Source: Verticillium longisporum (Eukaryota > Ascomycota > Sordariomycetes > Glomerellales > Plectosphaerellaceae). Taken from it: a stretch of 64,000 nucleotides of DNA. Made by a program: the position numbers and the translations under genes. Under the pieces are notes generated by a model. That model ran no database searches and was not told where the DNA came from. It was given only the letters and a program-made list of their open reading frames with translations. Below, one piece after another: positions 34,141 through 47,191 of this stretch (position 1 is its first letter; every line of letters starts with the position of its first letter). The stretch lies in contig JAETXT010000001.1 in NCBI GenBank assembly GCA_019188255.1, forward strand, positions 6,262,001 to 6,326,000, in the 5' to 3' direction.

Positions 34141-34401
34141 CAGTTTGACGGCTGTTGGATCATGGACGAATGAAAAGGTGTGAAGCTGGCTCACGGTGAG
34201 CAGAGGTTGGGGAATCGAGAAGCAGGTAGGGTTGAAGTGATCTGTGGAAAATGGGTGGCCGGTTATCCGTTGCTGCGTGGTTGGTTTAGGCGCCTGCCAC
34301 TGGAGCTCTGGAGCTCTGAAACCCCCTAAAACAGTAGTAACCAACTATCCAACTTGTGCATTCTGGCAAGCCTTGAGTCTGGCTTCCTCCACCGGCAGAA
34401 C

Positions 34402-35358
34402 CTAATTGCTTTTCTTGTGTTTCTTCTTCTCTTTGACCACCAACGGCGCCAGCCCAACAGCCGGAAACTCAACCTCGGGCTCCCTAGCCAAGACCAAAGC
34501 CCCCGCCTCCGCCGGCGCTACCACGGGCCGCGCCGGTAGCTTGGGCCTCCCAACGACACCCTCGTCGATATCCTCAGCGCGAGGGTAGCGGCCCTCGGGC
34601 CCGTAGAGCTTCCCCTCGAGGTAGCGGTGGGAGGCGGCCTGGGCGATGGTGGTCCAGTTCTTGGGGTTGTAGCGCGGGTTCGAGGTGTAGGGCTTGACGG
34701 CCGAGTTGAGGCGGCCCTGGGTGCCGTCGACCGTCTTGTCGAGCCAGCGCTTGGCCTTTTTGCTGCCGAAGAGCTTGAGGGCTGGGGCCTTGGCTTGTGG
34801 GTAGTTTGCTGGGGGACAGTCGACGGGGGTGCGGGGCCAGTCTTCTGGGGCAATGGAGGAGGAGGAGTAGGAGGAGCCGGCGTGGGTGGTGTTGGAGATG
34901 AGGTCCGGGGGCGTGGGAGTCACGGCTCGGGAGGGCGGCAGCGGGATCGAGCAGGGATCTCTGTTGAGAGAGGATATTGACGAGCGGCTCGGTGGTGTGA
35001 CTGACAAGTGAGAGGATGATGCTCTTGGGTTGAGGTAGTGTGTAGTAGTGACTAGAGCGGTCATCGTAGGATCGTCGGGGAGCTCGCGGAGGGTGGGGTT
35101 CTCCTGCACGGGACTCGCCGGCATTTCAACGGCGATGCAGGGAGGCACCTCGAGCTCTGCTATGTGGTGTTGGTGCTGTTGGCGCCGTGGGCGAGGGGGT
35201 AGAGGTGGTGCTTGCTCATATTGAGCATGTGGTCGATGAGACCGGGGGTGGTGAGGGTATCGGTATTGGGGATGGTGTTGCTGACGGTAATAAGGATGGC
35301 GGTCTTGATGCTGAGAGTGCCGGTGGTGACCGGTGTAACTCTGAGCCACTGTAGCCAT
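34402..35358 (-). CDS. Hypothetical His/Pro-rich protein
   Basis: I do not recognise a function. The frame opens upstream with TTG; the first ATG is at 35358 (MATVAQSYTGHHRHSQ), giving 318 residues with no intron. The N-terminal half is low-complexity, rich in His, Pro, Gln and Tyr. A Ser/Pro-rich linker follows. The C-terminal third looks folded and conserved in style: KLFGSKKAKRWLDKTVDG, LNSAVKPYTSNPRYNPKNW, ASHRYLEGKLYGPEGRYPR. The end is lysine-rich (VVKEKKKHKKSN), possibly a nuclear signal. Codon use is that of a normal GC-rich fungal gene, and a continuous frame of this length with consistent C/G third positions supports it as real. An upstream exon cannot be excluded. Confidence 0.6.
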   Translation of the reverse strand: MATVAQSYTGHHRHSQHQDRHPYYRQQHHPQYRYPHHPRSHRPHAQYEQAPPLPPRPRRQQHQHHIAELEVPPCIAVEMPASPVQENPTLRELPDDPTMTALVTTTHYLNPRASSSHLSVTPPSRSSISSLNRDPCSIPLPPSRAVTPTPPDLISNTTHAGSSYSSSSIAPEDWPRTPVDCPPANYPQAKAPALKLFGSKKAKRWLDKTVDGTQGRLNSAVKPYTSNPRYNPKNWTTIAQAASHRYLEGKLYGPEGRYPRAEDIDEGVVGRPKLPARPVVAPAEAGALVLAREPEVEFPAVGLAPLVVKEKKKHKKSN

Positions 35359-35782
35359 GGCTGATGGAGGAACGTCGCCAGGATCAAGACGACGGCTCGA
35401 TGACTTGGTGATGGTCGGTTTTATCGGCTTCTTCAACAGCTTCTTGACAAAAGTTGTACGACAGATGGATAAAAAAAAACGAAGAAAGTCCTAGGCCGTA
35501 TTTAAAGAACAGGAACGACTGCTTTCTTCTACCAACAAGCGGGATGGAGGGGGGCCCAGGGTTGGTGATCCTCGGCCATCTACTCCCAAGCCCACGGCAC
35601 TGTCAAACCATCCGAGACTCTTTTGATTGGCGAGCTCGCACTCGAGAACAAGACCCGACAGGGTCCGCGACGGAAAAAGAGGGGACGGAGAAAGCTTGAC
35701 CAGGCCTTGCCGAGGATACCTTGACAGGGGTCTTCTGAAAATAGCATCATCGTCCTGGCTTCTAGTCTGCCAATCGCTCGCT
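35359..35782. other. Intergenic, 0.4 kb
   Basis: This is the leader of the His/Pro-rich gene and the 3' flank of the serine hydrolase gene. No gene is seen. Confidence 0.5.
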
Positions 35783-37846
35783 CTACAGCTCGAAGGGGAC
35801 CTGTCTCTCGTCAGGGGCTGTCTCCAGCTCCAGCCCCAACGTTTCCAACGTCTCAATGGCGTCGTTTGCAAGTTGCACAGGGCCAGTCTTCGTCCGTACA
35901 AGCTCCAGCGCAAACGCCCTCGGTCGAATGGCCACCGCCTCTCGACCGCCGTCGTCTCCGACAATGAGGTCAAAGTGGTCAACGGCGAGGTAGTTATAGG
36001 TCGCTCGATCCGCCAGTAGCCAAGAGAGACACGTCCCATCCCGCCATGCCAGCTCCCCATCGAGCTTCTCGGCCTCATCGTCCGTAAAGGGCGGCATGGC
36101 TGCCCTCCAGGCCTCAGTCGTGCCGCCGTTCCTTTCGACGAGCGCGGGAAACAGCCGCAGAGTCTGGCCCTCCCGCGGCGGCGTCTCTGTGTCGTCGATG
36201 CCCCGAATACTGTACCGGTGCAAGTTTTCCAGGACGTTGAATCCGCGCATCACCCATTCAGTCAGCAGCAGTCCTTCGCCTTGACCCTCCTCGTCGACGG
36301 ACAGCACGATGCGCGATCCCGTTGCCTCGTCCTCGTAGATGCCCGCGTACCTCTGCCGCGCCTCATCTCGCGCCGCCGCCTCGAGCGCCGGCACCAGCCC
36401 TTCGAAAACCCGCGACAGCAGAATCGAGGGGGCCAGCATCTCGGGCCCCGCCGTCATGATGGTGACGGCCAGTCCGAGGTCCGGCACAAGCGCCAGCGCA
36501 GAAGCGTAGTCTGCAATGTCCCCGCCCTTGGTGTACGCGTCGACAATGCGGCCCGACGGCAACAGCTCGTCGAGGCGCAGGATCTCCCACGGCGCGCCGA
36601 CCGACGTGCCCCAAGCCGACGTAAACGACGTCGGCTTGAGCCAGCGGCGCGTCTGCCCCGGCGACAGGAAGCCGTGACGCAGTATGGCGCAGGCAAATGC
36701 GAGGAGGTCGTGCGTCGTGGTGAACATGCCGCCGGCCCTGGCTCGCGGTCAGTCATCTTGGGCCCGCCATGCTCGACAGATGGGAACATAAACCTACGCG
36801 TCAAAGATGCCCATGTCATCGTTCCACTCGGTGTTGTTCACGGGCACGAATATGGTCGAGACATTATCCAGCGTGCCCCCGACTGTCGTGCCGCGCATGC
36901 CCGCCGGCTCGAGGATCAGCTCGCGTATGACCTCGTCGTACGGCTTGCCCGCCGCCGCCTCCACAACGAGGCCGACGAGCGAGATGCCGGCGTTGGAGTA
37001 GGCTGGCGCGTGGTTCGGCGCATAGATGGGCGGCCGTTTGCTCTTGTACGCCGCCAGCAGATCTGCGAGCGTTCTCAGTATCACAAGGGGACACGATGAC
37101 TGCTCGCGTCAGAGAACACCCACCATCCTTGCTGCACGGCTCCGTCCCGCGAAAGCCCGAACACGTTGGTCTATCAGCCGGCTTGACCGGTGGCAGGCCC
37201 AGCGCCTCCCAGTCTCCAGGGAAGATAACCATGTCGAGGAACACTGCGCCGTCAGTCTCGGCTCTGCAAACTGTGCCCCTGTCTGGCAGGCGCAGGCACA
37301 GTTCCCGGCGGAGGCGGAGGAATCGAACTTACTGTCCACGCCGATGCCCGACATGTGCGTCGCCAAGGCCCCAACCGTAACCTCGTCCCACGGAACGCCC
37401 CCCTCGCTACCCTCCTTCAGCTCCCCAATCCATCGCCCAACCTTGTCATCCAGATGCAGGTCGCCCCTCGCTGCCAGCATCTCCGCCCCAAGCACCGCAA
37501 AGACCTTGCTCACGCTGCCGACCCGGTACACCGTCTCGCCGTCCACGTCCCTCGCGCGGGGAGGCGAGTAGTGCACCTCGAGCATCGGCCCTCTCTCCCC
37601 ATCGTCACGAGGATCGATGGCAGTCTCTACACCCACCGAGAGGGCCGTGTTGTTCCAGCCCGCCGCACGCGAGAGGAGGTCGCGGGAAAGGGCCTCAAGG
37701 GCGGCGACCATGCGGGGGTGAGAGCGCGGGGCGCGCGCTGGCGGGAACACGGGGCCCAGGGGCGGGCAGTTCCGAGGACGAGATGCGCCGGCCGGTCGTG
37801 CGGCCAGGGTCGAGAGGGTGACGGCCGTCAAGTGCAGCATGTGCAT
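35783..37846 (-). CDS. Secreted beta-lactamase-fold serine hydrolase (class C / transpeptidase-like)
   Basis: This is a penicillin-binding-protein-type serine hydrolase, probably an esterase, peptidase or lactonase outside the cell. Four exons: 37846-37333, 37243-37124, 37062-36798 and 36737-35783. Donors are GTAAGT, GTGGGT and GTAGGT; acceptors GCAG, GCAG and CCAG. Coding length is 1854 nt, giving 617 residues. An N-terminal signal-like segment (MHMLHLTAVTLSTLAARPAG) leads the protein. The active-site SxxK is GSVSKVF (Ser111, Lys114) and the YxN motif is AYSN (Tyr233-Ser-Asn235). GVPWDEVTVGALATHMSGIG is the usual class C helix. A long C-terminal domain (about residues 440-617, beginning near EARQRYAGIYEDEATGSR) is a separate beta-rich domain seen in fungal members. 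Some relatives act in secondary metabolism; nothing nearby suggests that here. Confidence 0.87.
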
Positions 37847-38462
37847 GGCGTCAGGATAGCTATGGTTCGTGAATCTTGGTGCGGCCGATTAGAGAGGGTC
37901 GCTGAGGACTATCAGCAATGACTGGACCTGTCTCAACAAGCTGCGAAAGATATCTCTGTAATGTTTCGCAGACGCGGTGACGACCTTGTAACGGAGGAGG
38001 TTGGGAAACCCAGTCTCCGTCCGCGAAGGTTCACTTTGCATGCCGCTTACACCCGCTCGCTCTTCCAATCAAGCCCCCGAGAGGAGAAATCCTTCGCTCC
38101 TATACTCGTATTCCCTGTCCCCAAATCCGGACACCGGATCTGCACGCAAAACAACGCCAAGAAAAGACGCGACGTAGATTCATCAGCTCTCTGCCCCAGG
38201 TATCTCGACTTGTGTAAAGAGCCTGAACGCCGTGCATATGATAACTCTTGACTTCCTGCCCTTCCCTCCTGCATCGTCAAGACGACTAGGTAATTACAAA
38301 CACGGCAAGAAACGCAACCAAGCACAGAGCCTCAGCGTGTCATCGAAACATGGTTCTCTCCTCCCCCGCTGCCGCCTCGTCCGTGGTATAACAGGTCGTT
38401 CACCGTCGTAATCATCATCCCTTCCTCCACCGAATGCCCTTGGCCCTTCTCCTGACGCCTAC
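37847..38462. other. Intergenic, 0.6 kb
   Basis: This is the promoter of the serine hydrolase gene and the 3' flank of the Rho GEF gene. No gene is seen. Confidence 0.5.
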
Positions 38463-41400
38463 CTACTTCTCCGTGTGTCCGTCGTTCAGCAGCATCTCAA
38501 GCACAATCTGCGTGCCCGCAATCTCCGGGTGGCTCATTGAAATCTTGACCGTCGACTTGCTCTCTTCGCCGAGCTGCTGTTGGCCTCCTGGCGCCTGGCT
38601 TTGACCCGGTAGCCAGCTAGTCGAGCTCACCGACGTGCCTCCGGTTGGCCCGCGTACGCCGTAGTCGAGACACTTGACATCTCGTCCAGCGATGATCTGC
38701 CGCAGACGCCCATTCTCCGCGTTCCGCACCTCGACGTAGTCCTCATTGAACAGCAGCAAGTACTGCCCGTACATGGTCGCCCCGCGCGCCTTCTTCTGCT
38801 TTCCAGAATACTCCATGATGAGCGTTCGGCTGACGTCGCCGTGCTTATCGACGTACACTGCGCAATCTTCGTACGCGAGCAGAAACTCCTGGTCGTTGAG
38901 GCGGAACATGCCCAGTGGCCGCTGGTCTCGAATACGCGTCGCAATGTTGGCAATTGCCGGCTCCCTGAGGTCCGGGATCGACATGGGCTGCTTCTTGTCC
39001 AGCGTAAGAAGCTCAAATCCCTTGGCCGTCGAGATGGCAATGTAAGACTGGAAGAGGTTGAGCGAGTAGCACTCCGTCGGCAGGTAGAACTCGTCATAGT
39101 CGCGGAACGCTTCCGTCGCGCCGCCTCCCGGTCGCCGGCCTCCGAATAACCGCGACTTCTTTTCCGAGGACTTGTGAAACACAGGTTCCAGCACCTTGAA
39201 TGTGTTGTGCATACCCTCCTTGCGCTTGTAGAATACGAGCATCCGCTCCTTCATCCGTGCGCTGGCGAAGAATGCCACGTCCTTGCCCAGCCGTTGCGGC
39301 GCCCGCCGGGGGTTATCGTGCACAGGCGCTGGGAAGTTTGATACGGGTGCCACAACATCCAGCGGGTACGAGATGAGCGATCGGTCTGCAATGATCAGGC
39401 AGACCGAGAACTCCTCCAATACCGTGATCTGGGTCACCCGATTTACCTGAACAGTCTGTCACTCGTTAGCGCAGCTCAGCACAACCGTTATCATGTCAGG
39501 AGAACTCACCCTTGTCCAGCCTCGGGGATCCGTCGTATCGGAAATGTACACGCCGTAATCTGTTCCGATTGCAATGATTGATTTACCGTAGGCTGTGAAG
39601 CCGGTGGCGCAGTTGACCTGCGCTCGGCACACCGGAGCCGCGCGACCAGGCCCGTATACCTGCTCGAGCTCACGAATCGCCCGGTCCAACGGCGTGCCCC
39701 GTACCGGCACGCCGGCAGTCTTGCCAATGGCCGACACTGAGTCGTATGCGAACGAGCTGTCCGCCAGCACTCGTAGTCGGAATGGTTCCGCGTTTTGCGA
39801 GAACAGCGCCTTGGCATGCCGCGTCTTGGCCTCAATGATCTTCTGCACCCAGTCCGCCCGCTTGTCTGGCGTCGTGGCAAAGAGGGTGTAGGTTTCGTGA
39901 CCAAGATGCTTGATCTTGAACGGATACAAGATCTTGTCTTTCGAGTCGTTCGAGATGGTGGGTGTTAACCTGCTCACGCTTACCGAACCAATCGACGAGC
40001 TCGTGGCTGCGTGTTCCAAGGTTGGGCGGTCACCGCCGTTACTCGTGATCTTACCAAGCCGGTTATCCGGGGTCGACCCGCCCGCCCCTCGTGCCAAAGG
40101 TGCAATACCCTTTTGCTTCGATATTGGGTCATCATTCATGCTGTCGAGGAAGAGCAGCGGCATCGGTATGGGCTGATTCATTTAGTCCAGGTTCTGTGCG
40201 ACGCACTAGGTTGACTCACCTCCTTTGACACGTCAAACTTCCTGCCCCCTCTACCGTCACGAGAACTGACCGGCTTGGCCAGGATCAAGTAGTGATCGAA
40301 CAGGAGAGCATGCGTGTCCACCCATCGCACACCCTTGTGTCCCATTCTTGTCAGTTCGCCCTGCAAGATGAGCTCACGGCCGAGGTGGTCGAGGTTCAAG
40401 ACGGAATGGAAACCTGGGCGCAATACCAGCATTGCGTTCAGCTCCATCATCTCAACCTTCTTCTGCATCTCTGCCACCTTCTGGTCACATTCGAGCGTGA
40501 CATTGTGGATTTCCGAAATGGCTTTCGCCAGGTTTGCCTTCTCCTCGCTGTCGACAAGCATGTTCTTCTCAACGGTTTGTAGCAAGAATGTGTAACGTTG
40601 CAACCGCGTGATGGGTGTCTTGAGGAAATGCGTCCAGTCTAGCCTGGTTGAGCGTTTGTGGCCGCGCACTTCGTCCAGAAACTTGGCAAAGATGATATTG
40701 CGATCCTTTTCCCTGCGCACAAGGTATGAAGCATGCGGATACTGAGAGGCGTAGTCGATGTAGACGTCGCGAGCTTTGCGGATCCACTCGCGGAACAGGT
40801 CGCTGAAGCCCACGATCCACGGACCTTGCTCTTGCTGCCGGTACTTGAGCTGCGCCAGCAGGTTCTCCTTGTTGGCGTCGAGCACAGCGTCAACCTTACC
40901 AAAGACCACAGCGACGAACTTATCGACTCGGTTGGGCGCAATGATGGGGCTCGGCGCGTGCTGGATCTGGTCCCTGTAGAGAACCCGCAAGACCTCTAGT
41001 TGGTTCATGTAGGTTTCCTCACTGGTGACAATCTCGTGCAGTACGTTTTGTCGCTCGACCTCCTTCTTCGGCTTACCCTCGACCATTTCTTTGGTAACCT
41101 TGAAGAATTCGGCCCATCCCTCGACCTTTGTCTCATCCAGCATGAGGTCGTCGAGATTCGCCTTCTTCAGCGTCCTCATGCAGTGATAGGAGTAACAGCG
41201 ACCGGGCGCCTCGTTCTCGTGAAGCTTTGAGGCGTAACAGCCAGACCCAGTAAGTTGCCATAACACGCCAGAAACGGTGCCTGGCCCAAATTTGACCCAT
41301 TCTTCCTCGGGAATCAGGATTTGTGCGTCCAGCAGCAACTCCACGACCGTTGTTGACAGCACCTCGGCGTCGGCCACATTAATGGTCGGCACCTTAACAG

Positions 41401-43819
41401 TGAACAGGGCGACAAGGGCTTCTTCAACCGTTTTCTGCTTGAGATCAGGCTCCCCATCAGCCATCTCGCGGATCCATGCAGCGATGCCGCTGAGGGCCCA
41501 GGGCTCGGTGCATATACCGAAATCTGCAGCAGTGAGCTTCCCAGGCACGAACTTTCTCCGCCTCCCGCTTGGCAGCGTGATCATGTCAAATGTCATGGAT
41601 GACGGCGTCCCTGACTCGTAGCCCTCTTGGGGATTGCCGTGGTTCGCCGTCAAGTACTGCTGCTGTTGCTGCTGCGTCATCTGCTTGAACAACTTGCGCC
41701 GCTCCTCGGCCGCATCAGTGCGCGAGCGCGCTGGAGCATGAACCTGAGGTGTGTTGCTATGGCTCGATAAGGAGATGGACCGTTCCGGATAGGGAGATGC
41801 CGAGCCTGAAGCTCCATAGTAAGCCTCGGGACCTTCTGGCGGGTACATGTGGCGTGAGTCGACGCTGAGTGAATGCCCATGAGTATGCCGGTGGCTGACC
41901 GATCCCTGGGGGGAGAGCATAGAACCGCTGTCGCTACTTGGGGCCGGAGGGAGAGCTGGCAGCGGTCGATTCGTGAGACCAGGATGATAGAAAATATCAG
42001 GATATTCCTCTTTGTTGGGCGAGTCATTGGTGCTCTGTCTAGAATGCAGGGATACACGCTCATCGCCTTCGTCAAAGCTTAATCGGTGAGCGGTGGGCGG
42101 CTGCAAGCCGCCAGTGTCACCGTAGTCCACGCCAGCGTCCTTGAAAGCCGGCGCGCCCTCATACGCATCATAAGAGGGCTGGGGATAGGTCGTCGGGTCC
42201 GGCAGCGGCCTCTGGGTGTTTTCGTCCTGGTCTGCAGGCGGAGAAGCAACGCTGTTTCCATACGCAAGATTACCGGCATATCCACCGCTGAACAAGCCAA
42301 GATCCATTCCACCATAGTCGGTATCACTGCTTTGTTCTTCCGCAGGTGGTGGGAGGGTGTTCATGGTGCTGACAGTACTGACAGGAACTGGCTCCGTGTA
42401 CGGGTACGGACCCGGCCCTCCTGCTGCGGTGCTGAATCTGCGGTCGTCCATCTCCGCTTGCTGCATGGCTAATACACCGGCGGTGCCTTCTGGGTCGTCG
42501 TCGTCGTCGTCGTAGTCGAACGTAGATGAGGCGTTGTCCCTCGGGTTTGTGGATGCGTTTGATGAAAAACGACTGACATTGGACGAGTCTGTAGGATTAA
42601 GCGTTGTCGAGCTTGTGGTGTAGCGTCGCAATTGTTGCAGCTCGTCGTCGGAGAACTGACCGCCATTCACCGGGGCAGGTCTATGGCGGTTGATACTACC
42701 CAGCTCTGCCTCGATATCGTGCATGATATCTTCTTGGTAGCGCGCTTGGTCGTTCTCGTGCCGCCTCTCATCCGGCTCCCAAGTGGCCTCTTCGGAAACG
42801 TAGTCCATGGGTCTGCTTGGCAGGGGCGCATGCGTGGGGTGTCGCTGCAGGCCAGGAGAGTGAATTTGGGGTGAATGGAGGGGCGACGTTGATGAATTAG
42901 ATCTAGATGTCCGGGTATAAAATGATGACGGATCGGCTGAGTACGCTGGGCCAACAGGAATGTGAGATTGGAGGGGATAGGGTGCCTGTGATGTGCCGGT
43001 CGGGTACGGAGCAGGCGCGGGGTTGTTCCCGTTGGACGTATAGTTTCCGTAGTTGTTGCCGTATGACTGGTTGTAAGAGGGATCATAGGATGGCGTTTGC
43101 GACGTGGTCGACGCATTCGAGCTGAAGCCGGGGCTTGGCAGCGGTTGATCATGGCGAGCTGGCACCTGAGCGCTCTGGGGGAAGGACTGGTTGTAGGTAG
43201 AGGCAGGCGACATGCCGTAGGTCGGGGCCTGGGGAATGGTCGGAGAGGTGTAGCCTTGGTTGTAGTTGTTGCTGTTGTTGTAGCCATGCTGGGTGGGTGC
43301 GCGCTGGGGGCTTGTGGCACTGGCATAAGCCGCGGGGTTGTAGGCTGCTGGCGTGTAGTTGGTTGGTGAGGCAGCGGTATTGGACCCGGTACTGGTCGAG
43401 CTATAACGCTGAACAGGGGGCTGAGGATGATAAGGCAGCGACGTGGATTGCGATCGCGCAAAGTGCTGAGGGTTGTAGGTCGAGTGAGAGGGAGTCGGCG
43501 GTGCGGCGGCCTGGAACTGGTGCTGGTAGCCTGACATGGCGCTGTTGGCGGAGCCATAGCTCGGTCGGTTCGCAGAGGGGTCGGTTGGGCTGGTGAGGAA
43601 GAGCTCATCTCGGCCTCTAACGGATGGAGCGCTCGTGTCTGGGTAGCCCTGGGGAGTCGCTTGGTCCTGACCTTGGTCGAAGAAGGAGGAATCGTCGCCG
43701 TTGTTGAAGCTAGGTCGCCGCGCCGGGTAGGAGGATTGGTCCTGGGCCTGGTCGGCTACAGGATATTGCACTGGGGGCACATGGCCGTAGCGGCGCTGGC
43801 CATCGCTTCGGAAAGACAT
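38463..43819 (-). CDS. ROM2: Rho1 guanine nucleotide exchange factor, Rom2 type (DEP-like/DH/PH/CNH)
   Basis: This activates Rho1 at sites of polar growth, upstream of the cell-wall-integrity pathway and glucan synthase. Three exons: 43819-40220, 40172-39510 and 39446-38463. The introns (40219-40173, 39509-39447) have GTGAGT donors and TCAG acceptors in phase 0, and coding length gives 1748 residues. About 650 N-terminal residues are Ser/Tyr/Pro/Gln-rich and disordered. A DEP-like segment follows (LTAADFGICTEPWALSG, about residue 765), then the DH domain starting VERQNVLHEIVTSEETYMNQL (about 915-1105). Then comes a PH domain split by the first intron (ILYPFKIKHLGHETYTLFA) and a C-terminal CNH domain beginning near CRAQVNCATGFTAYGKS and ending FNEDYVEVRNAENGRL. 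This order is diagnostic of Rom1/Rom2 and Rgf proteins. The protein is longer than yeast Rom2, mainly in its N-terminus. Confidence 0.93.
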
Positions 43820-46800
43820 GGTCGCAAGTCAGTCAACTTCCGGGGTAGCGGAGGTGTTGCCTGTCAATGTGGCCGAACGAGCGTCGCGGGCTAGCGGTGA
43901 TGATTGTACGCCGAGATTGGCAGGCCGCGTGCGCAGGCCAGTATGGAGGTTGTCGTTCGAGTCGGGGAGGCAATTCAGGACGCCATGCACAGTGATTCTC
44001 GCGTTGGGGTCGCTAGGTAGGGCGATGGGCGTTTGATTGATGTTGGGTTCGGCGGGTGAGAGAGGTCGGTCTGCGCGCGCGCCGGTTGTGTCGCTTCTCT
44101 CGAGCTGCGGGTTCGGACAGTTTACGAGAGAATCAGGTTGTGGAGAACAGGGAAACGAATCTGCTTGGCAAAGAATGACCCAGCTGTCAGCCTTAGCAGG
44201 CGAGGTCGAGAGGTCGAAGGGTCCAGTGGTTGGGCATACGAGGGGGGAAACAGTGGACAAGCGGCTCAGGGTTCAGTGGTGTGCGCCGGAGTAGTTGGGT
44301 GCCCTGGAAGGTGGCCCTGGATCGGAAAGCCAAGCCACAGCGACGGGGCTGGCCAAACGAGCGTTACCAGAAGATGAGCGGGGTGTTTGCTCGTTGGTGG
44401 TGGTGTCGGCGTTTGGCACCCCCGAGCACGAGAGCAGCTAGGCGGATGATGCGGAGGGTAGAGCGCAAAAGGTAGGTCAGAGCACAGCACTGGACGGGGT
44501 GTCGAGGTAGCACGAGTCGGTCGCAGGCGGTGGTGATGGCGGTGGCGGCGCAGACAAGTGATGTAGATGACCGCAGTCGTTTCTCGCAATGCTATGCTAG
44601 TCTTGGTAGTGCGCAGCACGGGCTGCCTCGGGTCTCAAACAGCGCAAGATGGTAGACCATTCAATGATGGAATGTCAGGGTACAGCCTGATGGGCTAGTC
44701 TCGGGTCATGAAGAGGTAGCTTTTGCGGGGAGGAATTAGGTTGGCTGAGAAGCTGGCGGGTCGTTCGTTAATATCGGACTGTCGCTAAGGCCAAATTCAG
44801 GTATCAATTTAGATCGCAATGACGCTGATTGTCCCAACCAACACTCGAGCCATCCATCGGCTGTGCTGGCAATAGGTGGGGGAGGGAGGGGATGCAGGAT
44901 TGCGAAAACAACCAAAAGAAAGCAAGATGCAGGATGCAAGATGCAAGATGTGAGATGCAGAAACCAGAGCACGAGTGGCAACTCCGGTTGACGATGGCCT
45001 TGCCCTTGCCCTTGGCTCCATGGTCCCGAGGCAAGCACCACGAATGATCCTGCCTCCCGTCTGTCGAGAAAGCCTCAACCGAACAAAGTCAGGAGCGACA
45101 GACCAGATCAGCCAGGAGCCAAGACCCCACCAGCCTCAGCGTGCGGCTGTGGCTGGGCGGTGCCTGCCCGCCCGCCGTGGCTCACACACCGATCATGGAT
45201 CATGGGCAAGGCCGTCCATTCCAAGGCCTGGCTTCTCCAGCTGACAGGACTCGATCGGAGGCCTGGCGCCTCTAGTGGCTGGCGTCACATGCTCCTACGT
45301 ACGTAGTGTCCTTGATGCTCCAAAACTGACTGCTACCCAGATAGTTCGCGTTCCCATTCCCATTGGAATGCCTTCGCATGCTGCGTTCCGCATCTTCAAA
45401 CACAAGGCGACGTTCTGCACATGCCTGTCCTTTCGGAAACGTCGTTTGGCGACGGGCACCATGCCAGACTTGACCAACCCTGACTATCAAACGACCTTGT
45501 CACATAACGAGAACTAGCCCAGGCCACCAGCCCCTGTTCGCCGATGGCCCCTCACAATACGGATTGGTTCTCGTATGTAAACCCGAATCACAACTCGCTA
45601 TTCGGAAGGGTCTTTTCCAAACCTTTCCCCCCTGAAAACGACAACCTCAATCCAGCAACGGCAAGGCCTCACTGGTTCCTCATTCGAAATGCCGGTTTTC
45701 CTCCAGCCCCTCTGAAGCGACGCTCATGAACGGCAACCCCGGCGGCCGTTTCGTTTCCTCCCTCACACGAGCGGCCGGGTTCGACGCCGCGTCGCAATAG
45801 AACTCGTGTTAAGATCGCCCTGTTTCGTCCACCATGCGTGCCATGCGTTCGTGGTACTAGCCGGCTGCCGGCCTCGCCTGCAAGCCAACCATCAGCGGCA
45901 GCTGTCAGCCCTCCCTCTCCGTAGCCCGTCCAATCCTGGAGTTTGATTTGTAGGATGCAACATGATGTGTGGTGTGTGCCGGGCACATCAGTCAATGGAA
46001 GTAATCATGCCGAACTGGTGAGGAAGGCATCCGAAGCGGCTCCTAATCTTCGCGGTGCGTTAGCGGTTCCGTGCGGGCTGCTTATAGGGCTGATGCTGCA
46101 ATTTGTATCACAATGATGACGAAGTTCTCATGTCAGATTGAACGTGAAGCCTGGCTGTAACTCTGGAATGAATTTCGAGGCTGGGTCCCACAGCGGAATG
46201 AGCCTGGTGTGTATGTTTGCGGCTTCACCTTTATGACGAAGTCAACGTTCACTATGCATTTGAGTAGTTGTTACCTAGCCAATTGATTTTGATGTTTTGT
46301 TTGCGAGGGTTTGTATTCCCACTTCAACCCTGCTCTTTGAAAGCGTCGGTTCTGCATCAAGTCACCCGCTCTAAGAACAACATTGTATCGCCAGAAACAG
46401 GTACAATACATAATAGCATAGCAGAACAATACTCAACATTGAAAGTCTTCTTCGTTGCCAGAGATTATGCAATATCAGTCACGTATGGGCTTTCAGCGCT
46501 CGCGTAATCACCAGTGTTGTATCTTCAACACAGTTCACTGAAAACGCGATTGGGCGTCCCAAGGACACCCCACCTCGCCCTCCGATGGTCGGGCGAAAGC
46601 CGTGGCAACGCACACTGGTCCGGCACTAACCGTCGGCCCCCCAATGGCCGGGGTTTTTCCTATGACGGCACTCGTGCTTAAGATGAAGGCCGACATTGGT
46701 AAGCATACCGTCCACGGACGGGCTTGTGAATGTACCAAGCCAGACTGGTCAAGCAGACTGGTCAAGCTGGCAGAAGAGGAAGCTCTGAAGCTCGCGAAAG

Positions 46801-47191
46801 CGGGGCCAACCGCAGTACGTACTTTGTACTGGCGCTGTGATGGGCGAGCTTTCCGTGCTCGGATCTCCGACACTCGCTGGAATGATGCTGGTATTCCGAA
46901 TTGAGGCAGCGACGGGCGTTCCGCCGTGTGGGAGCACTGGGAGGGTCAGGAGAAGAGAAACGTGGTGAGGGGCAGAGGGAAGAGGGCAGACTGCCGAAGG
47001 GTGTCGTCAGAGATGATGCTCCATAATAACGCCCCTCCCCAGGGCCCCCCATTCTCCAGCTACCTAGACTTAACTCTTGCTCTCCCCCCTCTTCATCTGT
47101 TGCGTCGCATACAAAGTTCTTTGAGCATCAACAGAGTCGATTCCAAACCAAATAACAAACCCCCAGAAGAAACAAGAAAACAACCGTCAAA
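43820..47191. other. 3.4-kb divergent intergenic region between the Rho GEF and SOD genes
   Basis: The two genes are divergently oriented, so both promoters and leaders lie here. A GATGCAAG-type short tandem repeat is at about 44924-44960. Frames near 45544-45729 and 46602-46904 have a start but no supporting features. I call no gene. Confidence 0.45.
44924..44960. repeat. Imperfect 8-bp tandem repeat (GATGCAAG)
   Basis: Consecutive variants of gatgcaag (agatgcag, gatgcaag, atgcaaga, gatgtgag) form a short imperfect array in the intergenic DNA upstream of the Rho GEF gene. Confidence 0.7.
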